Positions 11,739 to 24,400 of a stretch of DNA of 64,000 nt are shown here, in pieces. The DNA comes from Dryas octopetala (lineage: Eukaryota > Streptophyta > Magnoliopsida > Rosales > Rosaceae). Position 1 is the stretch's first letter; each line of letters starts with the position of its first letter. The notes under the pieces are model-generated. The model made no database searches, had not been told where the DNA came from, and worked only from the letters and a program-made list of their open reading frames with translations. Both the position numbers and the translations under genes were made by a program. Location: contig OY992835.1 in the NCBI GenBank assembly GCA_963921425.1, positions 10,230,001 through 10,294,000 on the forward strand. The letters run 5' to 3'.

Positions 11739-14700
11739 TCATGCATGTGTACAAATGCCAATTGACTTCCGAAGACTAATGTGCTTTAGATTCTCTAGAG
11801 CTTTTGTAAAGATGTCTGCAAGTTGTTGTTCGGAAGGAACAAAAGTCAAAGTAAGAGTTCCACTCTCCACAAGATCTCGAATGAAATGATGTCTTATGTC
11901 AATATGCTTGGTTCTTGTATGTTGCACCGGGTTCTTGGAGATATCTATAGCACTCATGTTATCACAATAGATGAGAAAAGTTTTCTCATCAATTCCATAA
12001 TCAGCTAACATTTGCCTCATCCAAATGAGTTGTGTACAACAACTCCCTGCTGCTATGTATTCAGCTTCAGCAGTCGACAAAGAGACAGAATTCTGTTTCT
12101 TGCTATGCCAAGACACTAAGTTATTCCCAACATAGAAAGCACCACCCGAGGTGCTCTTCAAATCATCACTACACCCAGCCCAATCGGAGTCACTAAATCC
12201 AACCAATTTAGTGTTGGTATCATGGGTATACCACAACCCATAGTCAAGAGTCCCACTTACATATTTGATGATTCTTTTGGTTGCAAATAAATGGGATTCT
12301 TTGGGATCACTTTGGAACCTAGCACATACTCCTACCGCAAATGATATGTCCGGTCTACTAGCCGTGAGGTAGAGGAGACTTCCTATCATGCTTCTATACA
12401 AAGTTTGGTCCACTTGCTTACCACTTGGATCCCTATGAAGTTTGGAGCTTTTACTCATTGGAGTAGTAGCCACTTTGGAAGACTCAAGCCCAAACTTTTT
12501 GACCAAGTTTCTAGCATACTTAGATTGAGAGATAAATATCCCACTATCTACTTGCTTGACTTGAAGCCCTAAAAAGAAATTCATTTCACCAACTAGACTC
12601 ATTTCAAATTCACTAGACATTACATCAATGAATCTCTTAACATGAAAATCTGAAGTTGAACCAAAAACAATATCATCCACATAAACTTGAGCAATCAAGA
12701 CATCATTTTTCAACCTTTTTACAAATAGGGTCTTGTCAACCGACCCTCTTTGATACCCATTGGACAACAAGTGATGAGAGAGTCTCTCATACCAAGCTCT
12801 TGGAGCTTGCTTCAGCCCATACAAGGCTTTCCTCAATTTATAGACACCATCTCTCATGTGAGGATCCTCAAAACCTTTTGGTTGTTCTACAAAAACTTCC
12901 TCATTCAAGTAACCATTTAAAAACGCTGTTTTGACATCCATTTGATACAATTTGAACCTAAGATGACATGCAATGGCACAAAGCAACCTAACGGACTCAA
13001 GTCTAGCAACGGGTGCAAAAGTCTCATCAAAATCAATACCCTCTAGTTGAGAGTACCCTTGAGCAACAAGCCTTGCCTTGTTTCTAACTACATTCCCAAA
13101 TTCATCGGATTTATTTTTGAATATCCATTTGGTTCCAATGACATTTGTGTTGGTTGGTCTCTCTACAAGAGTCCACACTTGGTTTCTCTCAAATTGGTTC
13201 AATTCCTCATGCATTGCACTCACCCATTCCTCATGATTGAGTGCTTCTTTGACATTTTTAGGTTCAACAATGGAAACATAGCACACATGAGCAAGTTCAT
13301 TGGCCATTTGTTTTCTAGTCCTAACTGGCTTGTCTAAAGAACCTAGAATTACATCTTCACCATGGTTACACCTCACCCATCTTGGTTTTTCAGATCTGTC
13401 ACTCAGAGTTTTGTCATTTTGTTCGCTCTCTGACTTGTCAAACTCAACAATTTTTGAGTCATCAGTAGGTTCATCACTGTCTGACTTGGACTCTTCTTTA
13501 ACCAAACTAACCTCTTTAGGATCAGATTGTGGGAACAATCCATCCTTATCTGCAGCCATTTCAATAGATGCATCATGATCATCTATTTTCACATTTATGG
13601 ATTCCAACATAGAATTTGTTCGCAAATTGAAGACTCTAAATGCTCTACTGTTGGAAGAATAGCCTAAAAACAGACCCTCATCACTCTTGGAATCAAATTT
13701 TCCCAAATGTTCTCTATCCCTAAGGATGTAACATGCACTCCCAAACACTCTAAAATGTGTAACCTTAGGTTTCCTACCCTTCCACAGTTCATAGGGAGTC
13801 TTTTTGGTTCCCGGCCTAATGTAGACTCTATTTATGATGTAACATGCCGTGTTTACCGCCTCAGCCCAGAAATGTTTAGCAAGATTTTTGCTATTCAACA
13901 TCACTCTAGCCATCTCAATCAAAACCCTATTCTTTCTCTCAACGATTCCATTTTGTTGGGGTGTTATTGGAGCTGAGAATTCATGTTTGATACCCATTTG
14001 ACAACAAAACTCATCGAATTGAGAGTTTTCAAACTCAGTACCATGGTCTGATCTGATTCTGGACAGGGTTGACAGACTCGACATACCTTCACTTTTCTGC
14101 AGTTTCACAATCTTGACAAAATGATGAAATGTCTCCGACTTGTCCTTAAGAAATGACACCCAAGTGTACCTAGAAAAATCATCTACCATGACTAGAATGT
14201 ATTTCTTTCCACCTATTGACAAGGTTTGGACCGGACCAACTAAATCCAAGTGAATTAGTTCAAGTGTCCTAGAGGTGCCTATGTCTTTGACTCTTTTGTG
14301 TGGTTCTTTGGTTTGCTTCCCCATTTGACATGGACCACAAAGAAAAGTTTCGGGCTTTCCTATCTTTGGAAGACCTCTAACAACCTCATGCTTAGACAAC
14401 TTGTAAAGTTCATGAACATTAATGTGACCAAGTCTTTGATGCCAAAGAGAGCTAGTGTCATCAATAGCTCTATTGCAAGTATTCTCAATTTTTCCAACAT
14501 TGCCATCAAACACATAGCAATCATCCCTAGACCTAGGGGCATTCAAGATCTCCCTTCCTTGGGAGTCAACAATTCTACATCCACTCTTGGACATACACAC
14601 TTCACCACCCCATTCATCACAAAGTTGGCTAATGCTAAGCAAATTAGAATTTAGCCCATCAACAAATCTTACATTTTTCAATTCGGGTATACCGGGTATG

Positions 14701-16790
14701 TGTACAACCCCCTTTCCACTCACATAGGACTTCTCTCCTCCTCCAAAAGTCACACTCCCACCATCATAAGGAGCAAGAGAGGTAAAGACCTCCTTATCTC
14801 CCGTCATATGTTTGGAACACCCACTATCTAGGTACCAAATGTTCCTCTTAGTGGCTGAAAAAGCATTCAAGGTTACTAGACATTTAGTGGAGCTCTTCAC
14901 AACCCATCTTTGATGTGGACTTGGCTTATTTTTGGGAAGTGGGGTGACAAGTAAGGCAATTTTGGTTACCTCCTTGAGTAGGTTGTTCACTTGCTCTTGT
15001 AGAGAAACATTTCTCTTTGGTTCACTTGATTTCTTTCCTCTAAGTTTGTTGCAATTTGGTCTAATGTGACCCTTGACATGACAATGATGACAAACCGGGA
15101 CAAACTTTGTTTTTCTAAGTGAAGTAGAACAATCAATTTGTGTGACACTTGATGTGGCTTGACTTGACTTAGAATGAGATGCATTTTGACCAATGTCAAT
15201 GAAACCTAGACCCTTTTTGACACTATGATCAGATTCTGACTTGACAAAAATGGTCTTTGTGTTGGATACACTAGGACTATTTTCACTAAAACCCAAACCG
15301 GTTTTGTCACCATGAAGCTTTCCAATCCTAAGCATCCTATCAACCTTTTCAGCCCCAATGGTGAGCTCAACAATGCTCTCATTTGCTTCATGAACTTCTT
15401 TTTCAAGCTTTTCATTCAAAGATTTAAAGTAGATGTTGCTCTCCTTGAGCACTTTGACTTGACTCTCAAAATTTTGTTTCAAGATAGCCACACTTTCTAA
15501 TTCACTCTCTAATGACTCAATCTTCTCACACAATTTCAATTTAGCATTCTTTAGTTTCTGATTTTCTTCCTTTATGCTAAGAGTTTCGGTGAAAAGTAAG
15601 TCATACTTATCACAAAGTGCAGTGTAAGACTCATCATCAGGAACAGATTCTGAGTCCGACTCACCATCTACTTGATCAATCTCCTTGATTGATGCAACAA
15701 ATGCAACTTCATCACCCTCAACATCGGAAGAAGACTCACAATCATTTGAGTCATCACTCTCACTATCACTCCAAGTGATTTTCATGGCTTTATTCTTACT
15801 TGAAGAATGATTCTTTCTATTGTTTGCACATTCAATTGCTATGTGACCTATTCCACCACAAGTGTAACATTTCACATCTCTCTTGGTTGTTCTTCCCTCT
15901 TTAAAGTTAGGCTTCCTTTCTTGTTTTCTCTCAAATGAATTCTCTCCTTGAGGTTTGAATTTGAACTCCTTAAAGTTGTTACCACTAGTTCTAGCTTCTC
16001 TCCCTTTATTTCTAAGAATTCGTCTAAATCTTTTGACAAAAAGGGCAACCTCATCATCGGACATGGATGATTTTTCACTCAAGTTTTCACTCATCTCTTT
16101 GACACTTTGCAAAGCAATATCTTTTGACTTCTTGCTATCCCTTTCATCCATTTCAAGTTCCATCTCAAAGGTTTTAAGCTTTCCTACCAATTTACCAATT
16201 TTGAGTTCATCCAAATTTTGGACTTCTTGTATTGCATGCTTCTTAGATTGAAATCTCTTAGGTAGAGATCTAAGAACCTTTTGGACAATGGTAGACTCCT
16301 CATAAGGTTTACCTAGAGACATAGCTTCATTTGTGAGGGCTTCCAACCTTTCATAGAACTCGGAAAATGACTCGGACTCTTTCATCCTAATTTCTTCAAA
16401 TTTGGCATGTACCATTTGAAGCTTAAGTGACCTAACTTGTTTGTCCCCCTCATGAACAACCCTAAGTTTGTTCCAAGCTTGCCTAGCCGTGACACAATGT
16501 TGTATGTGTGCAAATTGTGAGGAAGACAATGCAGTGACAATAGCATTTCTAGCCTTCTTGTTGGAGCTAGAGGCCGTGACTTCGGCAAAAGACCATTCGG
16601 ACCTAGGCTTAGGAGTTTCAATCCCATCAACAATCCGTGTGGGAGGAATCCACTCAACATTGAGATACTCATATGCCAACTCATCATAGGCATCAAGAAA
16701 AATTTCAAATTTTTCTCTCCAAGCAGCGTAGTTGCTGCCATCAAAAAATGGAGGAGAGTTGCAAGATCCTGCAACGCGATCTCTTTCCAT
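11739..16790 (-). CDS. Copia gag-pol polyprotein (left unit), 1683 aa
   Basis: A single open frame that looks whole. Approximate order: gag domain in residues 10-240 ([19 protein letters not shown]); CCHC knuckle [14 protein letters not shown]; an acidic and coiled-coil-rich stretch; a second knuckle [14 protein letters not shown]; protease [16 protein letters not shown]-pre-integrase [13 protein letters not shown]; integrase with [10 protein letters not shown] and [10 protein letters not shown]; reverse transcriptase with [18 protein letters not shown] and YVDDIVFGS; RNase H with DSDWAGC and [11 protein letters not shown]. The long gag with two knuckles and the long LTRs suggest the SIRE/Maximus lineage. 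The only protein difference I see from the second unit is HELYKLS versus HDLYKLS. Confidence 0.95.
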   Translation of the reverse strand: MERDRVAGSCNSPPFFDGSNYAAWREKFEIFLDAYDELAYEYLNVEWIPPTRIVDGIETPKPRSEWSFAEVTASSSNKKARNAIVTALSSSQFAHIQHCVTARQAWNKLRVVHEGDKQVRSLKLQMVHAKFEEIRMKESESFSEFYERLEALTNEAMSLGKPYEESTIVQKVLRSLPKRFQSKKHAIQEVQNLDELKIGKLVGKLKTFEMELEMDERDSKKSKDIALQSVKEMSENLSEKSSMSDDEVALFVKRFRRILRNKGREARTSGNNFKEFKFKPQGENSFERKQERKPNFKEGRTTKRDVKCYTCGGIGHIAIECANNRKNHSSSKNKAMKITWSDSESDDSNDCESSSDVEGDEVAFVASIKEIDQVDGESDSESVPDDESYTALCDKYDLLFTETLSIKEENQKLKNAKLKLCEKIESLESELESVAILKQNFESQVKVLKESNIYFKSLNEKLEKEVHEANESIVELTIGAEKVDRMLRIGKLHGDKTGLGFSENSPSVSNTKTIFVKSESDHSVKKGLGFIDIGQNASHSKSSQATSSVTQIDCSTSLRKTKFVPVCHHCHVKGHIRPNCNKLRGKKSSEPKRNVSLQEQVNNLLKEVTKIALLVTPLPKNKPSPHQRWVVKSSTKCLVTLNAFSATKRNIWYLDSGCSKHMTGDKEVFTSLAPYDGGSVTFGGGEKSYVSGKGVVHIPGIPELKNVRFVDGLNSNLLSISQLCDEWGGEVCMSKSGCRIVDSQGREILNAPRSRDDCYVFDGNVGKIENTCNRAIDDTSSLWHQRLGHINVHELYKLSKHEVVRGLPKIGKPETFLCGPCQMGKQTKEPHKRVKDIGTSRTLELIHLDLVGPVQTLSIGGKKYILVMVDDFSRYTWVSFLKDKSETFHHFVKIVKLQKSEGMSSLSTLSRIRSDHGTEFENSQFDEFCCQMGIKHEFSAPITPQQNGIVERKNRVLIEMARVMLNSKNLAKHFWAEAVNTACYIINRVYIRPGTKKTPYELWKGRKPKVTHFRVFGSACYILRDREHLGKFDSKSDEGLFLGYSSNSRAFRVFNLRTNSMLESINVKIDDHDASIEMAADKDGLFPQSDPKEVSLVKEESKSDSDEPTDDSKIVEFDKSESEQNDKTLSDRSEKPRWVRCNHGEDVILGSLDKPVRTRKQMANELAHVCYVSIVEPKNVKEALNHEEWVSAMHEELNQFERNQVWTLVERPTNTNVIGTKWIFKNKSDEFGNVVRNKARLVAQGYSQLEGIDFDETFAPVARLESVRLLCAIACHLRFKLYQMDVKTAFLNGYLNEEVFVEQPKGFEDPHMRDGVYKLRKALYGLKQAPRAWYERLSHHLLSNGYQRGSVDKTLFVKRLKNDVLIAQVYVDDIVFGSTSDFHVKRFIDVMSSEFEMSLVGEMNFFLGLQVKQVDSGIFISQSKYARNLVKKFGLESSKVATTPMSKSSKLHRDPSGKQVDQTLYRSMIGSLLYLTASRPDISFAVGVCARFQSDPKESHLFATKRIIKYVSGTLDYGLWYTHDTNTKLVGFSDSDWAGCSDDLKSTSGGAFYVGNNLVSWHSKKQNSVSLSTAEAEYIAAGSCCTQLIWMRQMLADYGIDEKTFLIYCDNMSAIDISKNPVQHTRTKHIDIRHHFIRDLVESGTLTLTFVPSEQQLADIFTKALENLKHISLRKSIGICTHA

Positions 16791-16850
16791 CTAGACACAC
16801 CTAGAAAACAAACAACACCCTAGGATCTCTCTATTTGCTTTTAGAGTAGC

Positions 16851-16862
16851 GCTCTGATACCA
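16851..16862 (-). other. Primer-binding site of the left unit
   Basis: Read on -, TGGTATCAGAGC lies two bases inside the middle LTR, complementary to initiator Met-tRNA. Confidence 0.88.
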
Positions 16863-16864
16863 AT

Positions 16865-18519
16865 TGAAAGTTTAGTTTAGGTGATCTATTCACTTAATTA
16901 ACTTGATTAATTTTACTTTCAGTGATCGGACCCCAATTTTTGGTTTATGTGATTACTCACGAACTAGTCAACCAAACACAACTCAGACAGTCCAGTAACA
17001 AAATGTGAAACTCCACATTGACTTCTAAAAATCAAAAATCACTTCAGTAAAACAACACAAATCAAACACACCAAGGATCAAGTGACATCCTATACACTCA
17101 GAGGATCCATCACAATAGGCATCCCAGTGTTATCCACAACTACAGTGATGTGTGATTTTCTAAACAATTATATAAGGCATATATCAATTTTAATCAAATA
17201 GCTCCAGTACAGATTTGTGTTTAAAAGATGAGTGAGTCAGTAATCATAACAACACAAATATGGAAGACAGAAACACACAAGATGTTCACCCAGAAAAACC
17301 ACAAAGGGTAAAAACTGGGGGTCTATCCAGCTGACCAGGCAATCCACTAAATCAGAAGTTCAATACAAAGGAGGGCACTCAGCACACAAGCTCAATCACT
17401 AAGTCCTAGACTAAGTGGCAGCTAGCTTACCCATTTTGTGCAACTTCCATACGCAAGGCAGATGGTCATTCATGAAGAAGGCAGCTCCACTCCAAGCTCA
17501 TCAACCCATGGCACCAATCCGCACCAAGCTAAGTGGTTTCATCAATGTATGAACATGATATGCAAATGTAGGATTCACAAATAAAGATCAATCTTCTCAA
17601 GCTATCGGCATGAAAAGATCAATATTGAATCCTTCAACTTAAATCTAAAATGAATGTGTTTGAAGTATGTATGAAGACATTTAAGCACTCAAACCCATAT
17701 AGAATTTCAGATTTAACAAAAACAATTTCAGAAAATCTCTATGTGATTTTTCAAGAATTAAAAACCATTTTCTGAAAATTATGAAGATGAGCACCTCACA
17801 TGGAAAAATACCCAGCAGTGAAAACCCAAGAATTCACGCTCTAAAATTGGCTCATCAACGTACCCACCAGATCTGGACAGCCAGCCCACTTATCCCCGTA
17901 CACACCCACGCAAGAGGCATGTTCGCCCATGCCACGTGGAAGCCAATCAATGGCTGTCCATAAGAGACGGATTAAGGGCATATTCCCTTTGTCCTAGAGG
18001 GGTATCCTAGTATTTACTAAGGATAGAAAAAATCAGCTGTCAAAAGGAATTTTGCATTTAAAAATCAGAATGTAGAAGATGATGAATAGTGTGTGTGCGT
18101 GAATGGGAAAGAGGAAATCAGATCTGAATGCTACAGTGGAGAAAACAAGTCTTGTGCAATGCACATGCATGTCTAATACTAAATAGAATATGGGCTTTCA
18201 AAGAATTGGGCTTAAAAAGCAAAACCCGAAATGACCCACTGTAGCAACTGTAATTTAAGTAACAGTCAGTAACAGTCACTGTACGTGATAAACAGTGTTC
18301 ATTATGATCAGTGAATGACTAGTCAAATAGACAAAAATCTGTTAATTTCATGAAATGAATGAAGTGCAGTATACCTTGTGACTTGATCATTCTTGACTTC
18401 TTCAAAACAGCAGGTCTTGTCCTAAATCTAGCCTAGAGCTTGTGAGTGAGTAAATACAACTTAATACAATTGTTTTGACACGGAAAATAGCCAACATTAA
18501 CAAATCCTAGAAACTAACA
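16865..18519 (-). repeat. LTR 2, the shared middle LTR of the array
   Basis: 1655 bp, offset exactly 9702 from LTR 1. It serves as 5' LTR for the left unit and 3' LTR for the right unit. No GGAGG flanks it, which argues against two separate insertions. Confidence 0.93.
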
Positions 18520-18534
18520 ATCTCCCCCTTTGGC
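18520..18534 (-). other. Polypurine tract, right unit
   Basis: Same purine tract as at 8818-8832, next to the middle LTR. Confidence 0.85.
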
Positions 18535-18880
18535 TTTCCTTGACAAAACAATAACCCATTCACCTCACAAGACTCTCAACACACAGCCCAACAGTTGTTA
18601 TAATGTACCTGCAAGAAGAAGAGCTTGCACAACACAAAATATGATAGTATGCAGTTTAAACGCAGCAAGCAATGGAAATTAAACAACAACCAATGTACAT
18701 CAACCAATACATTCTCCCCCTTTTTGTCATGGAAAGACAAAAGGGCAGTCATAAATGAAAATCCAGTTCAGAAACACAGACAAATGGAGAGATATGCAAG
18801 AAAAGTACATGCCGAAAGAGAAACATTTCATACAAGGCTGACTCCCCCTAAATTCTAACTCCCCCTAAAACTAACTCCCC

Positions 18881-20155
18881 CTAAAACTGAGAACCGGCAG
18901 CAGCGGCATCTCTGTAACGAGCTTGCATGGCAAGTTCAAAGTCATCTTCAGGCTGAAAGGCTACTGAGCTTGCTGGCATGGAAGAGGCGGTGGGGTCCAT
19001 CTCTGGAGCGTCATCAGAATGATCTCGAATATCAGCATTTGGATCACCATCCTCAGTGTGGAGTCCATCAGAATATGGAACAAGGGCAAAGGCAGCAAAG
19101 TTAGCTGTGTGGGCTGCTAGTTGGGCCATGAGATCCGCAATGATGGCCGATTGACCTTTGACCTTGGCAAGGAGTGCAGCGTTTGCTTGTTCAAGAGATG
19201 GAGCCTGATCCCCTCGCTTTTTGCGAGCAAAGGTTTCACTAACCTTCATGACTGATTTTGTGTAATCAGCCATGGGCTCAGCAAAGGTATCCAAGACAGC
19301 CACAGAGGAGACACCACTGCGGGCACAGAGGAGGTGAATAAGGAGAGGGAAAATGAGGGCACCCTTGTGGTCACGACCACTGCCTATTGTCTTGGTCTGA
19401 ATGTGTTCATAAATAAGAAAAGCTATGGGAACAGGTTCCTTATTCAGAAAAGACATCATCACTTGAATTTGCTCAGCAGAAGGGTGTGAGTTGTGGGAGG
19501 TAGGTATGATATTGTGACGCACAAAATCCCACAAAAACCTGTGAAAAGGTTTGAATTCAGATTTCTCAAGCAACACACCATCCTTTAAAGGAGTAGCTGG
19601 GTTAACATAGGCCACGGCTTGGAAGTGGGCAGCAGTGTAGGAACGAGACCGTTCCAAGTATTGCTGGTAATGAGTGTAGGTTGATGGCTTTAACCCAAGA
19701 ATCCGACAAATGATACTAGGCCGAAAATACACATCCCGATTTCGCACATAGACTCTAAAATCTGTTCGGGAAATGCGACCTGGAAAATTGGCATAAAACT
19801 CCTGAACTATGGTGAGGTTGTAAGAGGGGACAGTGTGAGGGAGGTCATTCAATGTGGATACTTGATAGTCACGGAGGAAGGAGAAGACTTGACGAAAAAG
19901 GTGGAGATTGAATTCCTCTAACCTGTAATGTCGCTCAGAAACCACGGATCGGGTTTGCACAATGCGAAAGAATCGCTTGGCCCATCGAGTTGAAAAACGG
20001 TTGTGGTCGTTGAGGAAGTCTTCCTCTTCACAGTCCTCCGGCATAGATGGACGTTGTCGGCTGCGCGAAGGAATGATGGTGGAGCCCGACATGGGGAGAA
20101 TCCCGAGATGATGAATGAAGGCGCGAGAAGAGACAAGAGACCCGAGCTGCGACAC
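18881..20155 (-). CDS. Extra ORF of the SIRE-like Copia element (right unit), 424 aa
   Basis: The same 424-residue product as 9179-10453, with no amino-acid difference seen. It again lies between pol and the next LTR in the element's direction. Function unknown; see the first copy for what can be seen in the protein. Confidence 0.7.
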   Translation of the reverse strand: MSQLGSLVSSRAFIHHLGILPMSGSTIIPSRSRQRPSMPEDCEEEDFLNDHNRFSTRWAKRFFRIVQTRSVVSERHYRLEEFNLHLFRQVFSFLRDYQVSTLNDLPHTVPSYNLTIVQEFYANFPGRISRTDFRVYVRNRDVYFRPSIICRILGLKPSTYTHYQQYLERSRSYTAAHFQAVAYVNPATPLKDGVLLEKSEFKPFHRFLWDFVRHNIIPTSHNSHPSAEQIQVMMSFLNKEPVPIAFLIYEHIQTKTIGSGRDHKGALIFPLLIHLLCARSGVSSVAVLDTFAEPMADYTKSVMKVSETFARKKRGDQAPSLEQANAALLAKVKGQSAIIADLMAQLAAHTANFAAFALVPYSDGLHTEDGDPNADIRDHSDDAPEMDPTASSMPASSVAFQPEDDFELAMQARYRDAAAAGSQF

Positions 20156-21440
20156 AGACTGAGTCGCGAAAGGAAGAGAGGCCGACAGAGACGCAGGCGA
20201 GAGGAGGTGAGGCCGACAGAGACGCAGGCGAGAGGAGGTGAGGCCGACGGCGGCGCAGGCGAGATGTGGGAGGCGGAAGGTCGAAGAGATGAGAGAGAGA
20301 GATAGATGCGGCTGGAGAGGAGAATAGAAGAGGGGAATTCTGAAATGTTAGGGATTTGAAATAGGAAAGAGGGGCGCGTGGCTTATAAGGGCTGATAGAA
20401 ATGATAAAAGTCTGAAAAGCCCTTAATGAACAGTGATTTAAAATGCAGAATGGGTCTGTGTTAAATTGACTGTTTTTGACGAGTGTGAGACTAGTCAAAA
20501 TGAACAAACTGCGTACTGGAACATAAAACAAAAAAAAATAGAGGAATCCTTGGAGAATTGGAAGCAATGACACAAGGAAAATCTATGAGTTAGAGGTGCT
20601 TCAGGGAATTTATTTTTGACAAAACAAATTTGACGAAACAACAAACACACTTGAAAAGAATTAACCACCATATCAACACTCTCATAGATATGGAAAATGA
20701 AAAATGCAAATTTGGAGCAAGAAAATAAGCATATTTGGGATATAGGGAGGTCAATGCTAGCATGCAAGACTTGTTCAAGATGGTAAAACAATGTCAATGA
20801 CAACCAAAGAGGTTAAATAATTTTCATCCACAATAAGAGATTAGAATTTAACCACTCAAGAGAATTTCTAATTTGGGAACAATTCTTGAAAACAAAGTTT
20901 TTCAACTCATGACAATGGCTTTTTCAAAAATTATTTTCATTTGTTTTGTTTAGGCACATCCCAAGTTAAGTGCAATGAATTGGTCCAATTTTGCGACTCT
21001 TTACCCTAGAACACCATCAAAACACCTTGTTTCTCCCTAGGGCCGTGACTTCTTTGGTCACACTTCCTTCCTTTTTTTTTGTTGTTTTGTATGGTGCACA
21101 TTTGTTCAAATGAGGAAAATTTCAGCTAAAGATGGGTCACAAAGGAGAAATTATATTGAAAGGCTAAATTCCATCCTCAAACAAATTGTCATTGAAAAGC
21201 ATTTAGCAAGTTTGATTGATTATGACAAAGTGTTAAAAAAAATCTCAAGGCTAACATTTGACAAGAAGGAGGGATTATGCTTATAGACATGACTCATGTT
21301 ATGCAAGAACCTTTTTGAATATCAAAGAGAGTGTGACACATAATGTTAAGACCTTTCAAGGTGGTTATTTTCTTGAAACGAAAAACTACTTAACCAAATA
21401 AAAGAAACTTAAACAATGAAGCACATTTAACTACAAAGAC
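20156..21440 (-). other. Spacer between pol and the extra ORF (right unit)
   Basis: Repeat of 10454-11738. One base difference was noticed (21268 versus 11566). No supported gene. Confidence 0.6.
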
Positions 21441-24400
21441 TCATGCATGTGTACAAATGCCAATTGACTTCCGAAGACTAATGTGCTTTAGATTCTCTAG
21501 AGCTTTTGTAAAGATGTCTGCAAGTTGTTGTTCGGAAGGAACAAAAGTCAAAGTAAGAGTTCCACTCTCCACAAGATCTCGAATGAAATGATGTCTTATG
21601 TCAATATGCTTGGTTCTTGTATGTTGCACCGGGTTCTTGGAGATATCTATAGCACTCATGTTATCACAATAGATGAGAAAAGTTTTCTCATCAATTCCAT
21701 AATCAGCTAACATTTGCCTCATCCAAATGAGTTGTGTACAACAACTCCCTGCTGCTATGTATTCAGCTTCAGCAGTCGACAAAGAGACAGAATTCTGTTT
21801 CTTGCTATGCCAAGACACTAAGTTATTCCCAACATAGAAAGCACCACCCGAGGTGCTCTTCAAATCATCACTACACCCAGCCCAATCGGAGTCACTAAAT
21901 CCAACCAATTTAGTGTTGGTATCATGGGTATACCACAACCCATAGTCAAGAGTCCCACTTACATATTTGATGATTCTTTTGGTTGCAAATAAATGGGATT
22001 CTTTGGGATCACTTTGGAACCTAGCACATACTCCTACCGCAAATGATATGTCCGGTCTACTAGCCGTGAGGTAGAGGAGACTTCCTATCATGCTTCTATA
22101 CAAAGTTTGGTCCACTTGCTTACCACTTGGATCCCTATGAAGTTTGGAGCTTTTACTCATTGGAGTAGTAGCCACTTTGGAAGACTCAAGCCCAAACTTT
22201 TTGACCAAGTTTCTAGCATACTTAGATTGAGAGATAAATATCCCACTATCTACTTGCTTGACTTGAAGCCCTAAAAAGAAATTCATTTCACCAACTAGAC
22301 TCATTTCAAATTCACTAGACATTACATCAATGAATCTCTTAACATGAAAATCTGAAGTTGAACCAAAAACAATATCATCCACATAAACTTGAGCAATCAA
22401 GACATCATTTTTCAACCTTTTTACAAATAGGGTCTTGTCAACCGACCCTCTTTGATACCCATTGGACAACAAGTGATGAGAGAGTCTCTCATACCAAGCT
22501 CTTGGAGCTTGCTTCAGCCCATACAAGGCTTTCCTCAATTTATAGACACCATCTCTCATGTGAGGATCCTCAAAACCTTTTGGTTGTTCTACAAAAACTT
22601 CCTCATTCAAGTAACCATTTAAAAACGCTGTTTTGACATCCATTTGATACAATTTGAACCTAAGATGACATGCAATGGCACAAAGCAACCTAACGGACTC
22701 AAGTCTAGCAACGGGTGCAAAAGTCTCATCAAAATCAATACCCTCTAGTTGAGAGTACCCTTGAGCAACAAGCCTTGCCTTGTTTCTAACTACATTCCCA
22801 AATTCATCGGATTTATTTTTGAATATCCATTTGGTTCCAATGACATTTGTGTTGGTTGGTCTCTCTACAAGAGTCCACACTTGGTTTCTCTCAAATTGGT
22901 TCAATTCCTCATGCATTGCACTCACCCATTCCTCATGATTGAGTGCTTCTTTGACATTTTTAGGTTCAACAATGGAAACATAGCACACATGAGCAAGTTC
23001 ATTGGCCATTTGTTTTCTAGTCCTAACTGGCTTGTCTAAAGAACCTAGAATTACATCTTCACCATGGTTACACCTCACCCATCTTGGTTTTTCAGATCTG
23101 TCACTCAGAGTTTTGTCATTTTGTTCGCTCTCTGACTTGTCAAACTCAACAATTTTTGAGTCATCAGTAGGTTCATCACTGTCTGACTTGGACTCTTCTT
23201 TAACCAAACTAACCTCTTTAGGATCAGATTGTGGGAACAATCCATCCTTATCTGCAGCCATTTCAATAGATGCATCATGATCATCTATTTTCACATTTAT
23301 GGATTCCAACATAGAATTTGTTCGCAAATTGAAGACTCTAAATGCTCTACTGTTGGAAGAATAGCCTAAAAACAGACCCTCATCACTCTTGGAATCAAAT
23401 TTTCCCAAATGTTCTCTATCCCTAAGGATGTAACATGCACTCCCAAACACTCTAAAATGTGTAACCTTAGGTTTCCTACCCTTCCACAGTTCATAGGGAG
23501 TCTTTTTGGTTCCCGGCCTAATGTAGACTCTATTTATGATGTAACATGCCGTGTTTACCGCCTCAGCCCAGAAATGTTTAGCAAGATTTTTGCTATTCAA
23601 CATCACTCTAGCCATCTCAATCAAAACCCTATTCTTTCTCTCAACGATTCCATTTTGTTGGGGTGTTATTGGAGCTGAGAATTCATGTTTGATACCCATT
23701 TGACAACAAAACTCATCGAATTGAGAGTTTTCAAACTCAGTACCATGGTCTGATCTGATTCTGGACAGGGTTGACAGACTCGACATACCTTCACTTTTCT
23801 GCAGTTTCACAATCTTGACAAAATGATGAAATGTCTCCGACTTGTCCTTAAGAAATGACACCCAAGTGTACCTAGAAAAATCATCTACCATGACTAGAAT
23901 GTATTTCTTTCCACCTATTGACAAGGTTTGGACCGGACCAACTAAATCCAAGTGAATTAGTTCAAGTGTCCTAGAGGTGCCTATGTCTTTGACTCTTTTG
24001 TGTGGTTCTTTGGTTTGCTTCCCCATTTGACATGGACCACAAAGAAAAGTTTCGGGCTTTCCTATCTTTGGAAGACCTCTAACAACCTCATGCTTAGACA
24101 ACTTGTAAAGGTCATGAACATTAATGTGACCAAGTCTTTGATGCCAAAGAGAGCTAGTGTCATCAATAGCTCTATTGCAAGTATTCTCAATTTTTCCAAC
24201 ATTGCCATCAAACACATAGCAATCATCCCTAGACCTAGGGGCATTCAAGATCTCCCTTCCTTGGGAGTCAACAATTCTACATCCACTCTTGGACATACAC
24301 ACTTCACCACCCCATTCATCACAAAGTTGGCTAATGCTAAGCAAATTAGAATTTAGCCCATCAACAAATCTTACATTTTTCAATTCGGGTATACCGGGTA

